From Parachlamydiales bacterium (GTDB lineage Bacteria > Chlamydiota > Chlamydiia > Chlamydiales > SM23-39): a DNA stretch of 5,358 nt. Positions 1 through 5,358 of the stretch are shown here, piece after piece. Location: NCBI GenBank assembly GCA_003151315.1, contig PLXF01000137.1, forward strand, positions 1 to 5,358, given 5' to 3'. Position 1 is the first letter of the stretch. Each line of letters begins with the position of its first letter. The notes beneath the pieces are model-generated. The model worked only from the letters and a program-made list of their open reading frames with translations, did not search any database and was not told where the DNA came from. Position numbers and translations under genes: made by a program.

Positions 1-40
1 TGATTCTTGAACTAACTTGTGTATATAGTGATTTAAAACC
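1..40. other. Region downstream of dnaE
   Basis: These 40 AT-rich bases follow the dnaE TAG stop in the direction of transcription. I see no stem with a T-run, no start codon with a ribosome site and no repeat. The dnaE terminator, if there is one, lies beyond the window. Confidence 0.5.
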
Positions 41-3000
41 CTATTCTGCGCCGATGTGGTAGTCGAGGGAGAGGTTGAGGCTCGCGGCGAAGGCGTCGAT
101 TTTTTGACAGAAGGCGTCGTCGGCTTTGACTCCCCATTTGGCGTCGATTTGGAGAAGGCCGTGCCTTTTTGAGCCTCCCGTAAAGTGGATCTCTAGAGGA
201 GAGCGCCCCGGATGGCAGCGAAACAGCTCTTTCAAAGCGAGAATAGAGCTAAGGCGCACTTGCCCTATATCCAATCGCAGGCGAACGAGGGGCGCTACGG
301 CCTCTTTCTCTTTTTCTTCCAATCTCTTCTCCTTTTTCCACTTGGGCTCTCCCCTCGTCTGGTTTTTCAGTCGATTAAATTGCTCGTCGCAGGCTTTAAT
401 CTTCTCCTCGTCGACGGTTGTCAAATCGTCTAGATAGCGACACTGGAGCTGCAAAGACCCTTCTTTGCGTTCGGCTCCTAAAATCGCGTAAAGGAGCTGA
501 TTTTCCCGAATTAGCGCCCCTTTTTCCTCAAACATCTCGGGCCAAACGGGGAGCTCATAGCGCTCAAACCCGTCGCTAATTACGACTATGGCAAACTTCT
601 TTTGGGTTTTCGTCGAAATTTTCACAGCGACCGTTTCGACGACGAACGCGGTCCGGAAGACGGCCCCTTCGACGAGGTTTTCAATATCTTTGAATGGGAT
701 GCAGCTCAAGCGCGATAGGATGGGTCTATAGCTATCCATCGGATGGCCCGTAAGGTAAAATCCGAGGAGCTCTTTTTCTTTCTGCAGCGTCTGCATCTGA
801 GTCGATTTTTGATATACGGTGGGGGGCTTAGAAAACGGCTTTTCTTCTTCTTGAATAAGGGAAAAAAGATTTAATACACCCAGGGCGTCCTCTTTTTGGT
901 CGCGAGCGGCTCGATCGAACATCGTCTCAACGCTCTCTCTCATTTCATCGCGGCTCCACCCGGTAAAATCGAAACTTCCTGCGTCGATGAGGAGCTCGAT
1001 CGGCTTTTTCCCCATCTTGGTTTTGTCGACCCGTTGGATAAAATTGTAGAGGCTCTCAAAGGGCCCTTTTTTTTCCCGCTCTTCGATGATCATATCGACA
1101 ACGGCTTGTCCTACCCCCTTAATCCCCGACATCGCAAACCGGATACCGTCATTGGTCGCGACAAATTCGCTCGCGGCTTGATTGATATCGGGAGGAAGCA
1201 CCTCGATCTGCATAGAGCAGGCCTCGCGAATAAACTTCGCGACTTTGGTGGTGTCGTCCCGATCGCATGTCATGAGAGCGGCCATCCACTCTTTCGGGTA
1301 GTTGGCTTTCATGTAGGCGGTGACATAGGAAAGGTATGCGTAAGCGGCCGCATGGGATTTATTAAATCCGTAGGAGGCAAATTTTTCAATCTTGTCGAAG
1401 ATCCGCCCCGCCGTCTCGAGATCAACCCCTTTTTCTGAGGCGCCGCCCAAGAATTTTTCCCTCTGGCGCGACATCTCTTCTTTATCTTTTTTACCCATGG
1501 CGCGGCGGAGCACGTCACCCTCGCCGAGCGAATAGCCAGCCAAGACGCTTGAGATCTGCATCACCTGCTCTTGGTAGACCATAACGCCGTAGGTTTCGGA
1601 CAAAATTTCTTTCATCAAGGGATGGTCGATCTCGATCGCCTCTCTGCCATGTTTACGGTTGATGAACGAGGGGATCATGTCCATCGGACCTGGCCGATAG
1701 AGGGCGCCGACCGCGATGATCTCTTCAAATGTATCGATATGCAGTTGTTTAGCTAGGTCCTGCATCCCGCCCGACTCGAGCTGGAATACGCCGAGCGTCC
1801 TTCCTTGATTGAGAAGAGTAAATGTCGCCTCATCGTCAAGGGGCAAGTTCGCCCAATCGATCACCCGTCCCGTCGACTTGGCAATCGCATCGACACACTT
1901 TTGGATCGAAGTTAATGTTTTTAGCCCGAGGAAGTCGATCTTGAGCATCCCTACGCTCTCCACCGGTTTCATCGCAAATTGGGTCACCACCATCTCCGAA
2001 TCTTTCGCGGTACAGACGGGAACGTGGTCGGTAATGGGGCTGCCAGAAATGATTAGTCCGGCGGCGTGGGTGCTCGTGTTGCGGATGGAGCCTTCCGCTT
2101 TTTTGGCCATTTCGAGGACGCAGCGCGATTCGTCATCGGTCTCCATGAGGCGCCCTAGAGCCGGGTCAATTTGAAACGCCTTGTCGAGGGTCATTGTGGG
2201 ATCTTCGGGGACCAATGCAGCGATCTCGTTCACTTTTGACAGAGGGACATTCAACACGCGCCCTACGTCTTTGATCGCCATCTTCGCCTTCATCGTACCG
2301 AAGGTGATGATCTGGGCTACTTTGTCTTTCCCATATTTGGCGACCGTATAGTCGATCACCTCTTGGCGCCGATCCATGCAGATGTCGACGTCGATATCGG
2401 GATAGGAAACGCGCTCGGGGTTGATAAAGCGCTCGAAAAAGAGGTGGAAGCGGAGTGGCTCAATGTCGGTAATGCCGATGAGATAAGCGATGATCGATCC
2501 AGCGGCCGATCCCCTTCCGGGACCAATCGGGATTTTCTTACTTTTAGCCCAGGCGATGAAATCGTACACGATGAGCATGTAGTCGCTCATCCCTTTAGAG
2601 GTCAAAATCTCAAATTCGTACCGAAATCGCTCCTGCACCACCTGTAAAGGATCTCGTCCAGGATGGAGTTTGGCCACTTGAGCGAGCCGTTCTTTTGTGT
2701 AGCGAACAGAGATGCCCCTCTCCCCTAATTCGTACATAAACTCTTCGGCTGCCTTGATCCGCTCTTCTTTCGTAAACGTTTTCCCTTCTAAAGCGGGGGC
2801 GATAAACACGGGGTAGTGTTTCGTTTTAAAATCGATTTCGAGGTAGCACTTTTCTGCAATCCGCACCGTCTCCTCGACCGCTTCGGGGCAATCGGCGAAG
2901 AGCTGCTTCATCTGCTGGGGCGATTTAAAATAGAGCTCATGAGACGGGACCGTATCCCTTTTGGGATTGGGCGCTTTGTTTTTGGGAATTCCGCGGGAAT

Positions 3001-3784
3001 CCCGCTCCCAAATTTCGCACGGCTCGCCCGACTGGATATTGAGCAAAATTTCGTGGGCGCGCCAGTCATTTCGTTCAATGTAGTGGATATCGTTCGTGGC
3101 CACACATCGGATATCTTGCTCGCGGGACAAGCGGATTAACCGCTCGTTGACCTTCGCCTGCGCTGCTGCACATTCCCGGTACTTTTGAACAAGCCAGTTT
3201 TCCTGTTCCATCCCATCAGCTACGATCTGCTCTTCGCTCATCGGGTGGCGCTGCAACTCAAAATAATAATCGTCTTTGAATAGCTCCCGATACCACTGCA
3301 CTTCGTCGAGCAGCTCTTTCTCGGTCCCTTGCAAAATCAGATGGGGAATTTTCCCCTGCAAAGGCCCCGAGAGGCAGATCAGACCTTCGGCGTAGGCCGC
3401 AAGGGTCTCTTTATCGATCCGGGGCTGGTAATAAAACCCCTCTAAAAAACCAATTGAGGTGAGTTTGCATAAATTCCGATACCCTTTTTGGCTCTTAGCT
3501 AAGAGGGTGAGGGGGAATCCGTTGGGTTGTCCTGGAACCCTCTTTTTTTCGGTTCTGGCCCCTGGAGCGATCCAGATTTCGCATCCTAAAATTGGTTTAA
3601 CGCCAGCCGCTTTACATGCCTTATAAAAATCGATAGCGCCGTAGAGGTTCCCCTGATCGGTCAGAGCGAGCGCGGGGATGCCGTAGGCCTTGGCTTTTTC
3701 TGCCAAAAGAGAAACGGAAGCGGTCGAATCGAGGATCGAATATTGGGAGTGTACGTTAAGGGGAATCCAAGTCATAGAGGCCAT
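41..3784 (-). CDS. dnaE: DNA polymerase III subunit alpha (DnaE1 type)
   Basis: This is the catalytic subunit of the replicative DNA polymerase III holoenzyme, which extends primed DNA at the fork. The 1247 residues align along their length with E. coli DnaE as I remember it. Domains in order: PHP (about 5-240), palm/fingers with GPGRGS at 421-426, catalytic aspartates D463 and D465 in PDIDVD (E. coli D401/D403) and D617 in KIDFLG (E. coli D555), RPGP at 697-700, YGFNKSHAAAYA at 805-816, helix-hairpin-helix near 886-903, OB fold about 1041-1115, a charged linker about 1124-1162, and a C-terminal tau-binding-like domain to the end. There is no inserted exonuclease, so it is DnaE and not PolC. 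The PHP has N10-V-H12 in place of HxH, so intrinsic proofreading is doubtful and a separate DnaQ is expected (inference). Relative to E. coli there are insertions near 178-213 and 252-280. Two ATG codons compete as the start, 3784 and 3775 (Met4); neither has a Shine-Dalgarno, and the MTWIPL start at Met4 resembles chlamydial homologues from memory. Function is essentially certain; the exact start is not. Confidence 0.97.
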   Translation of the reverse strand: MASMTWIPLNVHSQYSILDSTASVSLLAEKAKAYGIPALALTDQGNLYGAIDFYKACKAAGVKPILGCEIWIAPGARTEKKRVPGQPNGFPLTLLAKSQKGYRNLCKLTSIGFLEGFYYQPRIDKETLAAYAEGLICLSGPLQGKIPHLILQGTEKELLDEVQWYRELFKDDYYFELQRHPMSEEQIVADGMEQENWLVQKYRECAAAQAKVNERLIRLSREQDIRCVATNDIHYIERNDWRAHEILLNIQSGEPCEIWERDSRGIPKNKAPNPKRDTVPSHELYFKSPQQMKQLFADCPEAVEETVRIAEKCYLEIDFKTKHYPVFIAPALEGKTFTKEERIKAAEEFMYELGERGISVRYTKERLAQVAKLHPGRDPLQVVQERFRYEFEILTSKGMSDYMLIVYDFIAWAKSKKIPIGPGRGSAAGSIIAYLIGITDIEPLRFHLFFERFINPERVSYPDIDVDICMDRRQEVIDYTVAKYGKDKVAQIITFGTMKAKMAIKDVGRVLNVPLSKVNEIAALVPEDPTMTLDKAFQIDPALGRLMETDDESRCVLEMAKKAEGSIRNTSTHAAGLIISGSPITDHVPVCTAKDSEMVVTQFAMKPVESVGMLKIDFLGLKTLTSIQKCVDAIAKSTGRVIDWANLPLDDEATFTLLNQGRTLGVFQLESGGMQDLAKQLHIDTFEEIIAVGALYRPGPMDMIPSFINRKHGREAIEIDHPLMKEILSETYGVMVYQEQVMQISSVLAGYSLGEGDVLRRAMGKKDKEEMSRQREKFLGGASEKGVDLETAGRIFDKIEKFASYGFNKSHAAAYAYLSYVTAYMKANYPKEWMAALMTCDRDDTTKVAKFIREACSMQIEVLPPDINQAASEFVATNDGIRFAMSGIKGVGQAVVDMIIEEREKKGPFESLYNFIQRVDKTKMGKKPIELLIDAGSFDFTGWSRDEMRESVETMFDRAARDQKEDALGVLNLFSLIQEEEKPFSKPPTVYQKSTQMQTLQKEKELLGFYLTGHPMDSYRPILSRLSCIPFKDIENLVEGAVFRTAFVVETVAVKISTKTQKKFAIVVISDGFERYELPVWPEMFEEKGALIRENQLLYAILGAERKEGSLQLQCRYLDDLTTVDEEKIKACDEQFNRLKNQTRGEPKWKKEKRLEEKEKEAVAPLVRLRLDIGQVRLSSILALKELFRCHPGRSPLEIHFTGGSKRHGLLQIDAKWGVKADDAFCQKIDAFAASLNLSLDYHIGAE

Positions 3785-3792
3785 GATAATAG

Positions 3793-3826
3793 GGTTATAT
3801 CAGCTGAAGTTTCGTTCAGTATAACC
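3793..3826 (-). promoter_or_regulatory. Hairpin in the dnaE leader
   Basis: GGTTATA at 3793-3799 is the exact reverse complement of TATAACC at 3820-3826. Inside it, CTGAA (3804-3808) pairs with TTCAG (3815-3819). The result is a 7-bp lower stem, a one-sided 4-base bulge (3800-3803), a 5-bp upper stem and a 6-base loop. In the dnaE transcript it ends 8 bases before the ATG at 3784, where a Shine-Dalgarno would normally sit. No T-run follows, so it is not a standard terminator. A role in dnaE translation is inference. Confidence 0.45.
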
Positions 3827-3845
3827 GCAATTTCGATTTTACCAC

Positions 3846-3864
3846 GAGAGGATACGCCCCTCTC
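3846..3864 (-). repeat. Short inverted repeat in the uhpC-dnaE spacer
   Basis: GAGAGG (3846-3851) and CCTCTC (3859-3864) form a 6-bp perfect stem with a 7-base loop. It lies next to the ACTCGAGT palindrome at 3865-3872. Neither strand has a T-run after the stem, so it does not look like an intrinsic terminator. It could be an operator or RNA structure, or chance. Confidence 0.3.
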
Positions 3865-3924
3865 ACTCGAGTCCGTCTGTGTTCATACGCATCTAAAAAA
3901 ATGACAGAAGGGAAAAAATACTGT

Positions 3925-5289
3925 TTATGCTTTTTCGGGTTCGGGTTCAGGTGGCTGTTGCTGTTGTCCCGGGTAGGATTTGAGAGACCAGAGCGGGATA
4001 AGGAGAAGCGTAGCAATCGCTGCGCAGCCAATGAGAATGGATAAAAAGGCGTCCCAGCCCCACTCTTTTGTAATCGCGCCGAGAGGCCCCCCTGCGGCGG
4101 CGGCGCCGAGATAGGCAAAGCAGCCGGCGAAACCGGTCGCAGTGGCCGCTGCTTTTTTATGAGACAGCTCGGCAGGGACCATTCCGATCAACATCTGGGG
4201 ACCGAAGATGCAAAATCCAAAAGAGAAGAGGAAAATGGCATCTAACATCGGGAACGGAAGGTGGATCATTTTAAATCCGAAGATTAAGAAAAGGATCGCC
4301 ACGGTAAAGATGATGATGACGGGCGTCCTTCTCCCCTTAAATAGCACATCGGAAGACCAGCCCGCGGCGAGGCTCCCTAAAAAGCCCCCAATTTCAAACC
4401 AACTGACACAGAAACCCGCCTCGATATTGGTGTAATTTTTCACCTCGACGAGATAGAGCATCGTCCAATCGTTGATCGCGGTCCGGATCACGTAAACAAA
4501 AAAGTAGGAGGCGGCTAAAATCCAGATATACTTATTGGTCAGGACATATTCCCATAAAATTTCTTTAGCGGTAAACGAGGTCCTCTCCTTGTCTTTCGAA
4601 GCGTTGATGGGATAGTCGTTACGAAATTTTTCAATCGAAGGAAGTCCTAGCGACTGGGGCGTGTCTCTGAGGCGGTTCATTAAGAAGAATCCCCCCAAAA
4701 TACAGAGGACTCCCGAAGTAAAGAGGGCAAAACGCCAGCCGAACTGCTCCGCGCAGGCAGCCGCCAAAATGGGGATAAGCGCGCCCCCTAGATTGTGGGA
4801 GGTATTCCAGACGCTCCACCAGCGCCCCCGCTCCGATTGGGAATACCAGTGGGTTAATAATTTAGCGCAGCCCGGCCAGCCCCACCCTTGAAACCACCCA
4901 TTTAAGCCCCAAAAAACGGCAAAGGCCCACCAGACAGAGGATAAACCGAATAGAAGGTTGAAAATACCAGTGAGAATAAGCCCGATTGCCATGAAGTAGC
5001 GGGGATTCGATTTATCCCCCAAAATGCCGCTTAAAAACTTGCTGGCGCCATAAGAGAGGCTGAGCACCGTCCCCAAAAGGCCGAGTTCAAATTTACTCAT
5101 CCCTAAATCGTTTTGCAAAGCAGGGAGCGCAAAGGTAAAACTTTTGCGGGTAAAATAGTATAAAGCGTAACCCGCGTACATTGAGTAAAAAGTTCTCAGA
5201 CGCCAGTATTTATAGTTTTTTTTTACTAGATCGGGGTCTTTGATCTCTTCAATGAAAGGGGCAGGTCTTAGAAAGTCAAGCACACTCAC
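3925..5289 (-). CDS. uhpC: Hexose-phosphate:phosphate antiporter, OPA family (UhpC-like)
   Basis: This is an inner-membrane MFS protein of the organophosphate:phosphate antiporter family, 454 residues with about 12 hydrophobic segments split 6+6 by a polar loop near 205-250. The family signature is intact: R154-G155, then W161-N162 and H165-N166-L-G-G169. R48 (in YFTRKS), H165 and R269 match GlpT R45, H165 and R269, which form the phosphate-binding site. MFS loop motifs are present as GDKSNPR at 91-97 and GRR at 319-321. E. coli UhpC is a glucose-6-phosphate sensor working with UhpB/UhpA, but the chlamydial protein of this name has been shown to transport glucose-6-phosphate. With no two-component genes in this window, a transporter is the better reading (inference). 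The start is GTG at 5289, with a GGAG box 9 bases upstream and an in-frame TGA directly before it; the next in-frame GTG is codon 3 and the next Met is residue 37. The C-terminus is an unusual Gln/Pro/Glu tail (441-454). The substrate is inferred from the family and not read from the sequence. Confidence 0.93.
   Translation of the reverse strand: MSVLDFLRPAPFIEEIKDPDLVKKNYKYWRLRTFYSMYAGYALYYFTRKSFTFALPALQNDLGMSKFELGLLGTVLSLSYGASKFLSGILGDKSNPRYFMAIGLILTGIFNLLFGLSSVWWAFAVFWGLNGWFQGWGWPGCAKLLTHWYSQSERGRWWSVWNTSHNLGGALIPILAAACAEQFGWRFALFTSGVLCILGGFFLMNRLRDTPQSLGLPSIEKFRNDYPINASKDKERTSFTAKEILWEYVLTNKYIWILAASYFFVYVIRTAINDWTMLYLVEVKNYTNIEAGFCVSWFEIGGFLGSLAAGWSSDVLFKGRRTPVIIIFTVAILFLIFGFKMIHLPFPMLDAIFLFSFGFCIFGPQMLIGMVPAELSHKKAAATATGFAGCFAYLGAAAAGGPLGAITKEWGWDAFLSILIGCAAIATLLLIPLWSLKSYPGQQQQPPEPEPEKA
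3935..3966. repeat. Hexanucleotide simple repeats in the 3' end of uhpC
   Basis: On the plus strand, three hexamers run TCGGGT, TCGGGT, TCAGGT (3935-3952), followed shortly by CTGTTG twice (3955-3966). All units are six bases long, so gain or loss of a unit would keep the reading frame. They encode the Q-rich and PEPE part of the UhpC tail (about residues 442-452). Confidence 0.6.
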
Positions 5290-5295
5290 TCAATA

Positions 5296-5302
5296 CTTCT
5301 CC
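5296..5302 (-). promoter_or_regulatory. Ribosome binding site of uhpC
   Basis: The minus strand reads GGAGAAG from 5302 to 5296, with the GGAG core 9 bases before the GTG start at 5289. It supports choosing this GTG over internal starts. The box is part of a five-codon mini-frame, ATG-GAG-AAG-TAT-TGA, whose stop directly touches the GTG. Confidence 0.7.
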
Positions 5303-5321
5303 ATTTCTGGCAAACGGGACA

Positions 5322-5351
5322 AGCCTAAAACTACTCGGGTCCTAATGTCAA
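5322..5351 (-). promoter_or_regulatory. Putative sigma-70/sigma-66 type promoter for uhpC
   Basis: Reading the minus strand, a perfect TTGACA -35 lies at 5351-5346. After an 18-base spacer comes TAGGCT at 5327-5322, which keeps only the first, second and last bases of TATAAT. A transcript from here would start near 5314 and give a leader of about 25 bases that contains the GGAG ribosome site. The strong -35 and the position support it; the weak -10 and the slightly long spacer weigh against it. The frame that continues upstream from the TGA at 5292-5290 is also open to the window edge, so this stretch could instead be the end of another gene. Confidence 0.45.
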
Positions 5352-5358
5352 CGCTTTT

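Larger units (their letters stand above)
3785..3924 (-). other. uhpC-dnaE intergenic spacer
   Basis: These 140 bases separate the uhpC stop from the first possible dnaE ATG. On the minus strand they hold, in order, a pyrimidine-rich stretch ending in seven T (3901-3895), an 8-base palindrome ACTCGAGT (3872-3865), a 6-bp inverted repeat (3864-3846) and a longer interrupted inverted repeat (3826-3793). I see no convincing terminator and no Shine-Dalgarno for dnaE. A weak TATACT at 3823-3818 could be a -10 for a dnaE promoter, but no good -35 precedes it. Read-through from uhpC and a separate dnaE promoter are both possible. Confidence 0.6.

Noticed and set aside
126..437. Plus-strand frames opposite the dnaE 3' end
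   Set aside because: They are shadows of the charged linker and C-terminal domain of DnaE; the Phe/Ser-rich translation is simply the reverse complement of Lys/Glu codons.
896..1438. Plus-strand open frame of 180 codons antisense to dnaE
   Set aside because: It lies entirely opposite the conserved, well-aligned dnaE coding sequence, has no recognisable domain, and is expected from codon bias in a GC-moderate gene.
41..3784. Possible intein or split gene in dnaE
   Set aside because: DnaE is a common intein site in some bacteria, but the catalytic and YGFNKSH regions run through without insertion and the frame is intact from start to stop.
3818..3823. TATACT as a -10 box for a dnaE promoter
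   Set aside because: The hexamer is a 5/6 match, but the best -35 candidate at 16-base spacing (GTGGTA) matches only 3/6, and the sequence is already explained by the hairpin arm.
3895..3924. Possible intrinsic terminator just after uhpC
   Set aside because: There is a run of seven T, but the stem before it (ACAG at 3924-3921 with CTGT at 3907-3904) has only 4 bp, is AT-rich and has a 13-base loop. It is too weak to call.
3816..4118. Minus-strand 100-codon frame overlapping the end of uhpC and the spacer
   Set aside because: It is an out-of-frame reading of the uhpC 3' end with no domain or ribosome site; uhpC has clear family motifs in its own frame.

Overview
The window holds two complete protein genes, both on the minus strand. 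A phosphate-sugar antiporter of the UhpC/OPA family (GTG start at 5289, stop at 3925) is followed, after a 140-base spacer, by the replicative DNA polymerase III alpha subunit dnaE (start at 3784, stop at 41). The remaining sequence is a 69-base leader at the right edge, the structured spacer, and 40 bases after dnaE.

The likely source is a member of the Chlamydiota. From memory, uhpC followed directly by dnaE in one orientation is the order in Chlamydia trachomatis (CT544-CT545). Both proteins also read like chlamydial versions: the transporter N-terminus and its tryptophan-rich TM4 region, and a 1247-residue DnaE that is longer than the 1160 residues of E. coli. Hand-counted 60-base lines range from about 37% to 60% GC, with the dnaE lines higher. 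That is richer than most cultured chlamydiae (roughly 35-45%), so an environmental or uncultured lineage is plausible. This placement rests on recalled sequences, not on a search.

Layout from right to left, in the direction of transcription: the uhpC leader has a perfect TTGACA -35, a weak -10 and a good Shine-Dalgarno. Then come uhpC with a low-complexity Pro/Gln/Glu tail, a spacer with a T-run and two inverted repeats (the second ending 8 bases before the dnaE start), dnaE, and 40 bases with no recognisable feature.

The two genes have no direct biochemical link. The transporter would import host glucose-6-phosphate in exchange for inorganic phosphate, and DnaE copies the chromosome. They may share a transcript, since both face the same way and no convincing terminator separates them. 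I found no mobile element, CRISPR array, RNA gene or new multi-gene system. The points worth a second look are the structured, Shine-Dalgarno-free dnaE leader, the partly degraded PHP metal site, the altered clamp-binding motif, and the uhpC start where TGA abuts GTG.
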